A stretch of DNA of 64,000 bases, taken from assembly GCA_003214355.1 (NCBI GenBank), contig QCLS01000006.1, positions 1 through 64,000 of the forward strand, in the 5' to 3' direction. This document shows positions 26,550 through 36,009 of this stretch, piece by piece (the first letter of the stretch is position 1; the number at the start of each line of letters is the position of its first letter). The translations under genes and the position numbers were made by a program. This DNA comes from Prochlorococcus sp. AG-418-C09 (lineage in GTDB: Bacteria; Cyanobacteriota; Cyanobacteriia; PCC-6307; Cyanobiaceae). The notes beneath the pieces were generated by a model, which worked only from the letters and a program-made list of their open reading frames with translations, was not told the origin of the DNA and made no database searches.

Positions 26550-29500
26550 TTGGTACACATCAATCAGGTCGAGTTTGAAAATTTTAAGTCTTTCGGAGGA
26601 AATGTTTCTATTCCTCTGGAGGAAGGATTTACTGTAGTTACAGGACCTAATGGATCAGGAAAGAGCAATATCCTTGATGGTATTTTGTTTTGTTTAGGTT
26701 TAGCTAGTAGCCGTGGGATGAGAGCTGAGCGATTACCTGATTTAATTAACAATTCAAAGGTAAAAGAAGGTAAATCCTCCGAAACATCAGTTTCTGTCAG
26801 GTTTAATATTGAAGATTGGTTACCAAGAGAGGACGTTAAAGAACTTGGTTTGGAAGATGAGCAATTGTCTTTTGAAAAGAATCAAAAAGAGTGGGTAGTT
26901 TCAAGGAAATTAAGATTAATGCCTGGGGGTTCATACGCCTCAACATATACTTCTGATGGTAAACAATGCACCTTGCAACAAATACAAGAACTTTTAAGAG
27001 ATATAAGAGTTGATCCTGAGGGAAGTAATGTTGTTATGCAAGGAGATGTGACAAGAATAGTATCGATGTCAAATAAAGATAGAAGGACTCTAATTGATGA
27101 ACTTGCTGGAGTTGCTTTGTTTGATAGCAGAATTGAGCAAACTCACTCAAAATTAAATGATGTTTATGAAAGACAAGAACGATGTGAAATACTTCAGAAT
27201 GAATTGCATGCTAATAAGTTGAAGCTTGAAAAGGAATCTGACAAAGCAAGAAAGTACAAAGCACTTAAATTGGAATTCAATAATTTAAAAGAATTAGAAA
27301 AAGTGCTTATTTATGATGAGCAAGTAAAAACAATAGAATTAATTGCTAAAAAATCAGAAAAATATGAACAAGATAATAAGATGATGCATACTAATCATCA
27401 AATATTAGATAAGGAAATAGATGTTTTACAGGAGGCATTAAAAGTGATTGTCTCAGAATTAAAAGATAAGGGAGAAGATGAATTAATTAAGGTCAATTCT
27501 GATATCGGTAGTATAAATACAAATCTTAGGGAATTAGAGAGATTATCAGCTACCAATAAAAATCAAGGATTGCGATTACAAGAACGTAGAAATGAAATTG
27601 CATTATCTAAAAAGAATATAGAAATGGAAAAAAGAAAATTGAATGAATTTGATCAAAATTTATTGATAAAATTGCAGCAAGAAATTGAAGATCTCTCAAA
27701 TACTCATAAATTGTCTAGAAAACGGCTCTCAGAGGCTGCAGGAGAGTCGGGTCAATTTTCAAAAAATACAATAGAAATAAATGAAGAAATTGAGAATCTT
27801 CAAGTAAGGCTTAATCCTCTGAATGAAACCATTCGTAAGATTGAGGATGTTATTTTTGAGAATAATATTCAAAGAGATGAGATTAAATCTCAACTTAAAT
27901 TTTTAGATCAAGAAAAGTTGAGTATTATTCAGAAAAATTCAAATAAGAAAAAAATTATTGAAACTAAGGAACTTTATTTAAAGAATATCAAACATGATGC
28001 AGCTAATTTGCAAGATGAAATTAATATACTAGACAAGACAAAATTGAGATTAAGTAATGAAAGACTATCTCTTGAGAAGGACTTATCAAGGAAAGAAAGT
28101 CGCAAAGAAGCCTTGAATGAGTCTAGAGGTTCGTATGCACTTAGAATCCTTTTAGAGGGCGGCTTGGAAGGAATACATGGTTATGTTGCTCAGCTTGGTG
28201 AGGTGGAAGAAAAGTATAGATATGCATTGGAAATTGCAGGAGGAAACAGACTTGGACAAATTGTTGTGGATAATGAAATAATTGCTGCGCAAGCTATAGA
28301 GATTCTTAAAAAGAAGAAAGCAGGAAGATTGACATTTCTTCCAATAAATAGAATGAACAAAAGCTTGCAGAATTTAGCAATTGCAAGAAATACAAATAAT
28401 TATCAATCTGGCTTTATAGACAAAGCTATCAACCTCGTTAAATTTGATTCAATATATCAAGATGTATTTAACTATGTATTTGGAGAGACTCAAGTTTTCT
28501 CTGATTTAGCATCAGCTAAAGTAATTAAAAATAAGAATAGAGTGGTTACATTAAGTGGCGAATTATTAGAAGTCAGCGGAGCAATTACTGGCGGAAGTAG
28601 AGTCAACAAAGACTTAGCATTTAAATTTGGCTCAAGCAATGAAGAAGATGAGACTAATCCAATAAAACAAAGATTATTAGTCATCAATGAGGCATTAGTA
28701 AAATCAGAGTATGATTTAGCGCAAAAAATGAATAAACTTGCAGACTCTGTAAATGAACAAAGAAAATTAAATGAAATACTAGCTTCCCTAAAGAAAGAAG
28801 TTGATATTAATGAAGATTCAATAAAGTTATTATTCCAAAAGATTCATGATGCTGAAGAAAGATTGAAAAAACTGAATGATTTAAACTCACTTCAAAGCAA
28901 TAGTTTGAAAGAGAATATCAATTTATCAAAACCGCATAATATTAAATTAAAAGAATTACAGTTAACTCTAAAAAAGAATCATGAGAACAATCAAAACTCA
29001 TCTTTATTATCCATAAATAAAGATTTCGAGGGTGTCGATTTAAAGTTACAGGAATTAATAGAGGAAAAAGATTCTTTAATTAATAAGAAGAATCAAATTG
29101 TTTTAAAAGATCAGAAAATTAAAAATGATGAAAATTTAATTCTAGTTGAAGAGAAAAATTTAGAACAATCAATCAAAGAGTTAGCTATATCTCATAATGA
29201 TTGGACCTCTAAAAGAGATGAATTAAAAAAAGATCTTGTTAATCTTGATAAGAAAAAACAGCTCCTTGAAAAAGATTTAGGTATTTTGAGGAGAAAACGG
29301 GATGAGCTAAATTTAAAAATATCAAATAAAAGACAAAATCAGAATGAGATTACTTTAAAGCTTGAATATCTTCATAGAGATATTGAAACCCTTCGTGCAC
29401 AAAATAGAAACGAGAGAATTAAATTAGAAGAATATAAAAAAGATTTACCAGAACCACTTCCTGATTTCGGTGAGCATATCGATAAATCCTTGGATGATTT

Positions 29501-30134
29501 GCAATCTGAGATTTCCTCTATTAATGCAAAACTTGAAAGTTTAGAACCCGTAAACATGTTAGCTCTAGAAGAACTTGAAGATTTATCCAAAAGATTAAAT
29601 GATTTAGTAGATCGATTAACTGTATTATCCAATGAAAGGTCAGAATTATTATTGAGAATTGAAACTGTTTCTACAATGAGACAGGAAGCATTTATGGAGG
29701 CTTTTCAAGAAGTTGATAAACATTTTAGGGAGATTTTTGCAGATTTATCTGATGGTGATGGTTTTCTACAACTTGAAAATAATAATTCTCCACTAGAAGG
29801 TGGGTTAACATTAGTCGCTCATCCAAAAGGAAAAAATGTGAGAAGATTAGCATCAATGTCAGGAGGGGAGAAGTCACTGACAGCATTAAGTTTTCTTTTT
29901 GCCCTTCAAAGATACAAGCCATCTCCTTTTTATGCTCTAGATGAAGTAGATAGTTTTTTAGATGGTGTAAACGTTGAAAGATTATCAAAATTAATATCTA
30001 GTCAGTCATCAAATGCACAATTTGTAGTCGTAAGTCACAGAAGGCCTATGATAAGTGCATCTATGCGCACTATCGGAGTTGCACAAGCTAGAGGTGCGCA
30101 TACTCAAGTGATTGGGTTGCCTAATGCTGCATGA
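26550..30134 (+). CDS. smc: Chromosome segregation/condensation ATPase SMC
   Basis: A 1194-residue SMC of full normal length. The N-terminal ATPase lobe has the Walker A GPNGSGKSN at 32-40; two long coiled-coil arms flank a hinge (about 515-680, including YAQLGEVEEKYRYALEIAGG); the C-terminal lobe carries the ABC signature SMSGGEKSLTAL and Walker B FYALDEVDSFLDG. SMC with ScpA/ScpB compacts and segregates the chromosome. The start is TTG at 26550 (MVHINQVEFENFKSF); a good ATG is absent. It is followed after 47 bases by the PRC-barrel gene. Confidence 0.97.
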   Translation: MVHINQVEFENFKSFGGNVSIPLEEGFTVVTGPNGSGKSNILDGILFCLGLASSRGMRAERLPDLINNSKVKEGKSSETSVSVRFNIEDWLPREDVKELGLEDEQLSFEKNQKEWVVSRKLRLMPGGSYASTYTSDGKQCTLQQIQELLRDIRVDPEGSNVVMQGDVTRIVSMSNKDRRTLIDELAGVALFDSRIEQTHSKLNDVYERQERCEILQNELHANKLKLEKESDKARKYKALKLEFNNLKELEKVLIYDEQVKTIELIAKKSEKYEQDNKMMHTNHQILDKEIDVLQEALKVIVSELKDKGEDELIKVNSDIGSINTNLRELERLSATNKNQGLRLQERRNEIALSKKNIEMEKRKLNEFDQNLLIKLQQEIEDLSNTHKLSRKRLSEAAGESGQFSKNTIEINEEIENLQVRLNPLNETIRKIEDVIFENNIQRDEIKSQLKFLDQEKLSIIQKNSNKKKIIETKELYLKNIKHDAANLQDEINILDKTKLRLSNERLSLEKDLSRKESRKEALNESRGSYALRILLEGGLEGIHGYVAQLGEVEEKYRYALEIAGGNRLGQIVVDNEIIAAQAIEILKKKKAGRLTFLPINRMNKSLQNLAIARNTNNYQSGFIDKAINLVKFDSIYQDVFNYVFGETQVFSDLASAKVIKNKNRVVTLSGELLEVSGAITGGSRVNKDLAFKFGSSNEEDETNPIKQRLLVINEALVKSEYDLAQKMNKLADSVNEQRKLNEILASLKKEVDINEDSIKLLFQKIHDAEERLKKLNDLNSLQSNSLKENINLSKPHNIKLKELQLTLKKNHENNQNSSLLSINKDFEGVDLKLQELIEEKDSLINKKNQIVLKDQKIKNDENLILVEEKNLEQSIKELAISHNDWTSKRDELKKDLVNLDKKKQLLEKDLGILRRKRDELNLKISNKRQNQNEITLKLEYLHRDIETLRAQNRNERIKLEEYKKDLPEPLPDFGEHIDKSLDDLQSEISSINAKLESLEPVNMLALEELEDLSKRLNDLVDRLTVLSNERSELLLRIETVSTMRQEAFMEAFQEVDKHFREIFADLSDGDGFLQLENNNSPLEGGLTLVAHPKGKNVRRLASMSGGEKSLTALSFLFALQRYKPSPFYALDEVDSFLDGVNVERLSKLISSQSSNAQFVVVSHRRPMISASMRTIGVAQARGAHTQVIGLPNAA

Positions 30135-30181
30135 TCCCATTTCTTTAGATTATGCGTCAGAATAGTTAAAAGTTTTTTTTC

Positions 30182-31201
30182 ATGAGTTTGTCAAAAACAT
30201 CTGCCAATAATGATCCTATGAAATCAGTTCCTAGCGATAGATTATGGTTGAGGTCTGAACTAATGGGTACACAAGTTATTACTACAGATACTGGCAAAAG
30301 ACTTGGCTTGGTAGGTGAAGTTGTGGTTGATATCGATAGAAGGGAAGTTGTTGCTCTTGGTCTTAGAGATAATCCTCTCACTAGATTTCTACCCGGGCTA
30401 CCCAAATGGATGCCTCTTGAAAGTATTAAGCAGGTTGGGGATGTAATTTTAGTGGATTCTTTAGATTCCCTCAGTGATAATTTTTCACCAGATAGATATG
30501 GAAAAGTGATCAACTGTCAAGTGATCACAGAATCAGGGCAGTTGTTAGGAAGAGTTCTTGGCTTTTCTTTTGATATAGAAACTGGTCATTTAATTTCTTT
30601 AGTTATGGGTGCAGTGGGCGTTCCTCTTTTAGGGGAGGGTGTTTTAAGTACTTGGGAAATACCTGTTGATGAAATAGTAAGCAGCGGAACTGACAGAATT
30701 ATTGTTTACGAGGGAGCGGAAGAAAAATTAAATCAGTTAAGTAGTGGATTATTAGAAAAACTTGGAGTGGGAGGCTCTGCCTGGGATAGTAACGAATCTA
30801 GTCGTTACTCTTCTAATCTAGTACCTGTCGAAAATCAACTATTATCAGGGACAGAAACAATTCAAGAAAATTATTTACTAGAAGAATCATCAGATCAGCA
30901 AGAATACTTAGAAGAGGAAGGCTATGAATATCAAGAAGAACTTGAGTATGTTGAATTAGATAAATCATTAGATAAAGAAAAGAATACGAAACAGCTCTAT
31001 ATGGATGAAGAGTATCCTGAAGAGAAAGAATTATTAGAAGCAGAAAATCTACCTATTAAGAAAAAGACAGTAAATAAACGTGCCTCAAAAAGACCAGTGG
31101 AAAGAGCCAAAGAAACTCTAGATGTAGAGCCCATTTCACAATTAGATTTAGCTCAAGAGGAAGAAGTTAATGAGTCTATTGATATTGACGATCCATGGTA
31201 A
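30182..31201 (+). CDS. PRC-barrel domain protein with long acidic tail
   Basis: A 339-residue protein with two tandem PRC-barrel domains: LRSELMGTQVITTDTGKRLG to about residue 100, and YGKVINCQVITESGQLLGRV to about 180. PRC barrels are small beta folds found in photosynthetic reaction-centre H subunits and RimM. The remaining half is very acidic, with many Glu, and includes short basic clusters (KRASKRPVERAK); it is probably disordered. Cyanobacterial homologues are often adjacent to smc, and here it follows smc by 47 bases on the same strand. The function is unknown. It ends exactly where the convergent LpxB-like gene ends. Confidence 0.8.
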   Translation: MSLSKTSANNDPMKSVPSDRLWLRSELMGTQVITTDTGKRLGLVGEVVVDIDRREVVALGLRDNPLTRFLPGLPKWMPLESIKQVGDVILVDSLDSLSDNFSPDRYGKVINCQVITESGQLLGRVLGFSFDIETGHLISLVMGAVGVPLLGEGVLSTWEIPVDEIVSSGTDRIIVYEGAEEKLNQLSSGLLEKLGVGGSAWDSNESSRYSSNLVPVENQLLSGTETIQENYLLEESSDQQEYLEEEGYEYQEELEYVELDKSLDKEKNTKQLYMDEEYPEEKELLEAENLPIKKKTVNKRASKRPVERAKETLDVEPISQLDLAQEEEVNESIDIDDPW

Positions 31202-32470
31202 TTATTTGTATTCCTGAAGAGATTTAAAAATTAATTCTGCTAGCTTTTTTGACGCACCCCTTTGACCTCTTTGTAGAGAAAGATTTCTTCTCTGGTCTAG
31301 TAAATAATCTGAATTACTTATCATTTTCAAAGCTTCTTTAGCAATATCATTTGGGAATATTTCCCCAATTCTTTCTGGAACCAAAAGTGAATTTGCTTTG
31401 ATATTAGGCCATGCAAAATATTTTTTTGTTTTTAAATACCAAGCCTTAATAATGAAATTCTGAATTCTATTGAAGAAAGGTATCTTACTCAATATCCCGA
31501 ACATTCCATCCCAAGCATTCATTACTTTTAAGTGCTGAGTTGGAAGAATAACAATCATAGGTAAATTTATTGCAGCTAATTCTGCGGTATTAGCTCCTAC
31601 TGTTGTTATTGCAAGATCACAATTAGCTAAAATTTCATGACTTGGATGCTTTAAGGTAATATTGATTTTTGTGTTTTTATTTGTTTCAAGAACATAATCA
31701 AATAATGAATTGTTGACTTTTTGAATATGTTTAATTCTTGATCTATAGTCTTTAGTAATAGGATTCATATCGCTCTGAAAATATAAATACTCTTTAATGC
31801 TTGTTGTTGGTGCCATTGGTATAACTAGATTAATATCTTGATTAGTTTCTATTATTAGATCAGCTACTTCAAGTAAAAAAGGAATTCCAACTGATAACTT
31901 AGCCTTTTTAGAACCGGGTAGCAGTGCAATCCAATTTTTTCTTTGCATCTCATTTGGAACATTTATATTTTGTTGAATATCGGCCATTAAATCACCAATG
32001 ACATGACATTTTTTTCTGAACTTCTTAGCTAATTTGTCCTTTACTTTTTCATTCATCACTGCAATAATTTGATTCCACTGAGGCCATCTGGCAATCCATT
32101 CAGCATAAGTCACATTTATGTATCCCAGTCTTTTTGCCAATAATACGCTCCAGAATTGATCACCTCCAAGAAAAACTACTAATCCGTTCTTGGGCCACTT
32201 TGAGAATTGATATGGGTTTAATAATAACTTCCAGAAGTGGTTTGAAGAAGATATGAATTCAAATTCGCCCCATTCTTTCGCCACTTTTGGCTCCATACCT
32301 GTGGCATTAGGGCAAGGCACCAGAACTAGTCTTAAGATGTATTCACTCTCATGAGTGTTTGGCAAATTATTCAGAATTGTTTTAAACGCTTTAGTAACAG
32401 GTTTAACCCAAGTAGTTAATTCCCCTGGACCATTTGAAACTAAAATGACTGCAACCGATTTTTTTTTCAT
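31202..32470 (-). CDS. LpxB-related glycosyltransferase-like protein
   Basis: The start is set at the ATG 32470 (MKKKSVAVILVSNGPGELTT); the open frame extends upstream to 32539, but that extension runs into the tRNA-Leu gene and cannot be real. The 422-residue product has two Rossmann-like halves with VSNGPGEL, VFLGGDQFWSVLLAKRLGY, HVIGDLMADIQ and IALLPGSKKAKL, the pattern of lipid-A-disaccharide-synthase-related proteins of cyanobacteria (GT-B fold). True LpxB acts in lipid A assembly; whether this protein does is uncertain, since picocyanobacterial lipid A is unusual. It is convergent with the PRC-barrel gene with no gap. Confidence 0.75.
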   Translation of the reverse strand: MKKKSVAVILVSNGPGELTTWVKPVTKAFKTILNNLPNTHESEYILRLVLVPCPNATGMEPKVAKEWGEFEFISSSNHFWKLLLNPYQFSKWPKNGLVVFLGGDQFWSVLLAKRLGYINVTYAEWIARWPQWNQIIAVMNEKVKDKLAKKFRKKCHVIGDLMADIQQNINVPNEMQRKNWIALLPGSKKAKLSVGIPFLLEVADLIIETNQDINLVIPMAPTTSIKEYLYFQSDMNPITKDYRSRIKHIQKVNNSLFDYVLETNKNTKINITLKHPSHEILANCDLAITTVGANTAELAAINLPMIVILPTQHLKVMNAWDGMFGILSKIPFFNRIQNFIIKAWYLKTKKYFAWPNIKANSLLVPERIGEIFPNDIAKEALKMISNSDYLLDQRRNLSLQRGQRGASKKLAELIFKSLQEYK

Positions 32471-32498
32471 TGCAGTTAAAAAAAAATAAATTGATGAA

Positions 32499-32580
32499 TG
32501 CGGACGGCGAGACTTGAACTCGCAAGGCCAAAGCCACACGCTCCTTAGACGTGCGCGTCTACCAATTCCGCCACGTCCGC
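32499..32580 (-). tRNA. tRNA-Leu (anticodon AAG)
   Basis: The minus strand folds into a complete class II cloverleaf: acceptor GCGGACG/CGTCCGC, discriminator A, D-arm with GGTAGA, anticodon arm CACGT-CTAAGGA-GCGTG giving anticodon AAG, a 13-base variable region typical of leucine tRNAs, and T-arm GCGAG-TTCAAGT-CTCGC. CCA is not encoded. Leucine identity fits A73 and the class II fold. An A at position 34 would need deamination to inosine to read codons other than CTT. Confidence 0.93.
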
Positions 32581-32586
32581 TTGATG

Positions 32587-32614
32587 AAGCTTTAATCCTT
32601 CGTATTTAAAGCTT
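32587..32614. repeat. Inverted repeat upstream of tRNA-Leu
   Basis: AAGCTTTAA at 32587-32595 and TTAAAGCTT at 32606-32614 form a perfect 9-bp inverted repeat with a ten-base spacer, a few bases upstream of the tRNA 5' end. It could be a stem at the end of the tRNA precursor's leader or a promoter element; no function is evident. Confidence 0.4.
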
Positions 32615-32809
32615 TGCTCATTCTACAGGAAATTATCCCTTAATTTTAAAGTTTATTGATGATAATTTTATGACTTTCCTACTATTGCATTAAAACAATA
32701 ATTAACCATATCAACCTCTTAGGTTGTATTCTTAATTCAATAACAATCCAAAATTTTAAAATCTATTTAAGTACTTTGCAAAAGTATTATTCTTTGTATT
32801 TTTATCGAA

Positions 32810-34159
32810 ATGGTTGAGAAAGTTTTAATTGCAAATCGTGGAGAGATAGCTTTACGTATAATCAGAAGTTGTAGAGAGCTTGGTATAGCCACTGTTGCTG
32901 TTTACAGTACTGTAGACAAAAATGCACTACATGTTCAGCTGGCTGATGAAGCAGTGTGTGTAGGAGACTCACTAAGCAATAAAAGTTATTTAAATATTCC
33001 TAATATTCTTGCAGCCGCAACCTCGCGGGGTGTTGATGCCATACATCCTGGTTATGGCTTTTTGGCTGAAAATGATAAGTTTGCTGAGATGTGTAATGAC
33101 CATGGAATAATTTTTGTTGGTCCATCTCCCAATTCAATCCGATTGATGGGAGATAAATCTACTGCAAAAGAAACAATGGAAGGAGTAGGAGTACCAACTG
33201 TTCCAGGAAGTAAAGGGTTGATTTCTGGGATCAAAGAAGCATCTTCACTAGCAAAAAAAATAGGTTATCCGGTAATTATTAAGGCTACCGCTGGGGGTGG
33301 CGGGAGAGGGATGAGACTGGTTGAGAGCCCAGATAATCTAGAAAGAATGTTTAAAGCAGCTCAAGGAGAGGCAGAAGCTGCATTTGGTAATGATGGTTTG
33401 TATATGGAAAAGTTCATACAAAAACCACGACATGTCGAGATTCAGATTCTTGCTGATAAATCTGGAAACATAATTCATTTAGGCGAGAGAGATTGTTCCG
33501 TACAAAGGAGACATCAGAAATTATTAGAGGAATCACCTAGTCCCGCTATCTCCGCAGATCTAAGAGATAAAATGGGTAAAGCAGCTAAAGCTGCTGCAAA
33601 AAGTATTAAATATGAAGGAGCGGGGACTGTTGAGTTTTTAGTTGATGCTAATGATAAATTTTATTTTATGGAGATGAATACAAGAATACAGGTAGAACAT
33701 CCAGTCACAGAAATGGTGACTGGTGTTGATCTAATTGCCGAGCAAATTAGAATAGCTGCTGGCGAAGACTTGGAATTCACACAGGACGAAATAAAACTCA
33801 ACGGGCATGCAATTGAATGTAGGATTAATGCCGAAGACCCAATGCATAATTTTCGCCCATCTCCAGGACGAATAACAGGCTGGTTACCGCCAGGTGGACC
33901 AGGGGTCAGAGTAGATAGTCATGTTTATACTGGTTATGAAATACCCCCATTTTATGATTCATTAATTGGTAAATTAATTGTTTGGGGTAAAGATAGAAAC
34001 ACAGCAATTAAAAGGATGAATAGGGCACTTAATGAATGTGCAGTTACAGGTATTCCGACAACTATCAGTTTCCATTTAAATTTACTTGATAAGAAGAAAT
34101 TTAAAGAAGGTAAGATTCATACAAAATATGTTGAGGAAGAACTTTTGCCAAATTTTTAG
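32810..34159 (+). CDS. accC: Biotin carboxylase subunit of acetyl-CoA carboxylase
   Basis: This 449-residue ATP-grasp enzyme carboxylates biotin on AccB, starting fatty-acid synthesis. Family marks are clear: [23 protein letters not shown] at the N-terminus, the ATP-binding glycine loop [14 protein letters not shown], the [19 protein letters not shown] segment, and the biotin/bicarbonate region [18 protein letters not shown]. Length is standard. accB and the AccA/AccD subunits are not in the window. A gap of about 230 bases precedes it. Confidence 0.97.
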   Translation: MVEKVLIANRGEIALRIIRSCRELGIATVAVYSTVDKNALHVQLADEAVCVGDSLSNKSYLNIPNILAAATSRGVDAIHPGYGFLAENDKFAEMCNDHGIIFVGPSPNSIRLMGDKSTAKETMEGVGVPTVPGSKGLISGIKEASSLAKKIGYPVIIKATAGGGGRGMRLVESPDNLERMFKAAQGEAEAAFGNDGLYMEKFIQKPRHVEIQILADKSGNIIHLGERDCSVQRRHQKLLEESPSPAISADLRDKMGKAAKAAAKSIKYEGAGTVEFLVDANDKFYFMEMNTRIQVEHPVTEMVTGVDLIAEQIRIAAGEDLEFTQDEIKLNGHAIECRINAEDPMHNFRPSPGRITGWLPPGGPGVRVDSHVYTGYEIPPFYDSLIGKLIVWGKDRNTAIKRMNRALNECAVTGIPTTISFHLNLLDKKKFKEGKIHTKYVEEELLPNF

Positions 34160-34169
34160 TAATTTAGAC

Positions 34170-34484
34170 TTAACTGATATTCTGTTGAATTGCTATGTTA
34201 ATTAAACCTTGCTGACTTACAAGTATTTCTCTTAAGAACATTATTATACCTATCCATATCACTGGAGAAACATCAACTCCACCTATAGGAGGTATGATTT
34301 TTCTAGTTAGATTTAAAATGGAATTTGTCGGTAAGGTAACTAAAAACCATGCTCTTTTATTGATATCAATCTTGGGATACCAGCTTAGTATCAATCTTAT
34401 CAGAAATGCCAGAGTCAAATATGACAAAGATAAACCTAATAAAAATCTAAGATTTGGTAAGTAATTTACAATCAATGAAATCAC
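34170..34484 (-). CDS. YggT family membrane protein (Ycf19-like)
   Basis: A 104-residue protein with two membrane helices (about 14-34 and 77-100) and the family segment IRLILSWYPKIDIN between them, followed by IIPPIGGVDVSPVIWIG, both typical of YggT/Ycf19 proteins. These are found in cyanobacteria and plastids and are implicated in membrane-associated organisation of thylakoids, nucleoids or cell division. The molecular role is unsettled. It is convergent with accC and divergent from psbX. Confidence 0.85.
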   Translation of the reverse strand: MISLIVNYLPNLRFLLGLSLSYLTLAFLIRLILSWYPKIDINKRAWFLVTLPTNSILNLTRKIIPPIGGVDVSPVIWIGIIMFLREILVSQQGLINIAIQQNIS

Positions 34485-34565
34485 AATTGTTTAATTCATC
34501 TTAATAAATATCCCATAAGTATTGCTTTAATTCTTATTATAAATTGAGAATTTATCTTATAAAAA

Positions 34566-34733
34566 GTGCTTCAGTTTTCTCAATTACTTCTATCCGCAAA
34601 TGTTTCTCCTGAAGCAGCCAGTAATTCGGCTGTTGGTATGATTGGCAGTTTCATTGCAGCAGCTCTATTGATAGTTGTTCCTGCATCAGCATTTCTCATC
34701 TTTGTTAGTCAGAAAGATTCCATTAGAAATTAA
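34566..34733 (+). CDS. psbX: Photosystem II protein PsbX
   Basis: A short gene with GTG start at 34566 and 55 codons. After a Ser/Ala-rich N-terminus ([18 protein letters not shown]) comes one membrane helix, [20 protein letters not shown], and the tail [11 protein letters not shown], matching PsbX, a single-pass subunit near cytochrome b559 that affects the QB site. Its placement just upstream of ycf66 is the known cyanobacterial arrangement and supports the call. Confidence 0.85.
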   Translation: MLQFSQLLLSANVSPEAASNSAVGMIGSFIAAALLIVVPASAFLIFVSQKDSIRN

Positions 34734-34751
34734 CTGAAGACTACAAAACCT

Positions 34752-34771
34752 TTAGCTAGAAGCTAGTTTTT
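34752..34771 (+). terminator. Possible terminator after psbX
   Basis: TAGCT-AGA-AGCTA forms a five-base stem with a three-base loop at 34753-34765, followed by GTTTTT. The stem is short, so this is at best a weak intrinsic terminator between psbX and ycf66. Confidence 0.4.
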
Positions 34772-34809
34772 ACAAAAGTTTTATGTAAACTAAGATAAGA
34801 GATCACTAA

Positions 34810-35778
34810 TTGTTGATCTCGATTGATTTCCATTTATGTAAAACCGTGGTAAATGCAAGTTTAAATTTTGGAAGTATCGTTGGTATAATCCTTTTCATTT
34901 GTGGAGGAGGACTGTACTTTGTAAGATCTTTTAGACCCGAATTAGCTCGAGATTATGATATATTTTTTGCCGCAATTGGTTTGTTATGTGGGGGTATATT
35001 TTTTTTCCAGGGTTGGCGTTTAGATCCTATTCTGCAGTTTGGAATTTTTCTTCTTGCAGGAGGATCTATTTTCTTTGGATATGAAAGTGTTCGATTAAGA
35101 GGTGTTGCTACCAATCAAGCTAGAAGATCATCATACTTTGATGATGATCAAGTACCAAATATGCCTAGAAACCCATCAAGAAGCAGATGGGATGATGATT
35201 ATGATCAGTTCGAGCAACCCGAAAGATTATCAAGAAGATTTAAATCAAGAGATGCTGAGATTGAAGATAATTATGAAGAAGATGAATTTAATTCTAGGCG
35301 AATTTCTAGAGCAATTCCTGAGTCTGCAGTAAGTAGAAGAAGACCATCAGCAAGAGAATCAAGAGAATTAGATAAAGATGATTTACCTAGAAGATCACGT
35401 TTTCCAGTAGATAGAGATAATGAATCTCAAAGAAATAGTTTTGGCGATAGAAGAAGTGCAAGAGGTGCAGCTAAACGAGGGTCAAGGCCACTACCAAATA
35501 AAAAAACATCCAGAAAGAATGAAGAAGAATTATTAAATGATTCCCCTGCTAAAAATAGTAATTTACCTAAAAATAGATCTAATGTTAGGTCTCAGTCAGC
35601 AAAAACTAAAGTAGAAGATGCATCTTTTGTCCCCAAAAAGGATGATTTAAAGAAAAATAGATCTCCCCGTAGATCGCCAACTAGTTCAAACAGCAATCTA
35701 AATAATCAAAGTGGAAGATATAGTGTTGGTACAAAAAAACAGAAACCTAGAGATAATAGCTCAAGATTTGACGATTAA
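34810..35778 (+). CDS. ycf66: Ycf66 family protein
   Basis: The 322-residue product has an N-terminal Ycf66 domain with three closely spaced membrane helices (about 17-105), including FICGGGLYFVRSFRPELARD and YDIFFAAIGLLCGGIFFFQGW. The remaining two thirds are hydrophilic, dominated by Arg, Ser, Asp and Lys (many RRS and SR dipeptides), and probably disordered. Ycf66 is conserved in cyanobacteria and some plastids, with no settled function. The start at 34810 may be internal to a slightly different start, because MLISIDFHLCK is not strongly conserved in appearance. It follows psbX and ends in a four-base stop overlap with hli. Confidence 0.88.
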   Translation: MLISIDFHLCKTVVNASLNFGSIVGIILFICGGGLYFVRSFRPELARDYDIFFAAIGLLCGGIFFFQGWRLDPILQFGIFLLAGGSIFFGYESVRLRGVATNQARRSSYFDDDQVPNMPRNPSRSRWDDDYDQFEQPERLSRRFKSRDAEIEDNYEEDEFNSRRISRAIPESAVSRRRPSARESRELDKDDLPRRSRFPVDRDNESQRNSFGDRRSARGAAKRGSRPLPNKKTSRKNEEELLNDSPAKNSNLPKNRSNVRSQSAKTKVEDASFVPKKDDLKKNRSPRRSPTSSNSNLNNQSGRYSVGTKKQKPRDNSSRFDD

Positions 35779-35996
35779 TTAAACAATCCGCACCAATTTA
35801 AAAAGGATTGCTTACTAAATAATTCAATAATTAAAATTGCTATGAAGCCAATCATTGCAAATCTACCATTAGTAGTCTCAGAATACTTATTCCACCCAAA
35901 AGAGTATTCATCATCCTCAAGTATTAATGAATCTGGTGAGTTTTTTTCATTCGATGATTCTTCGTTTTCTATTTGACTAGTATCGTTTTCATTCAT
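35775..35996 (-). CDS. High-light-inducible protein (Hlip)
   Basis: A 73-residue single-helix chlorophyll-binding protein. After an acidic N-terminus it carries the Hlip/LHC motif E-x-x-N-G-R-x-A-M-I-G-F (SETTNGRFAMIGFIAILIIE) starting near E40. Hlips bind chlorophyll and carotenoid and protect photosystems under excess light; high-light Prochlorococcus carry many. This one has the longer, more conserved architecture of core-genome Hlips rather than the phage-type short form, an inference from length. It shares its stop with ycf66 (TTAA). Confidence 0.93.
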   Translation of the reverse strand: MNENDTSQIENEESSNEKNSPDSLILEDDEYSFGWNKYSETTNGRFAMIGFIAILIIELFSKQSFLNWCGLFN

Positions 35997-36009
35997 TGGC
36001 TAATTTTTA

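Noticed and set aside
32471-32539. N-terminal extension of the LpxB-like protein
   Set aside because: The extension is translated from the tRNA-Leu 3' half; the ATG at 32470 gives the expected family N-terminus.
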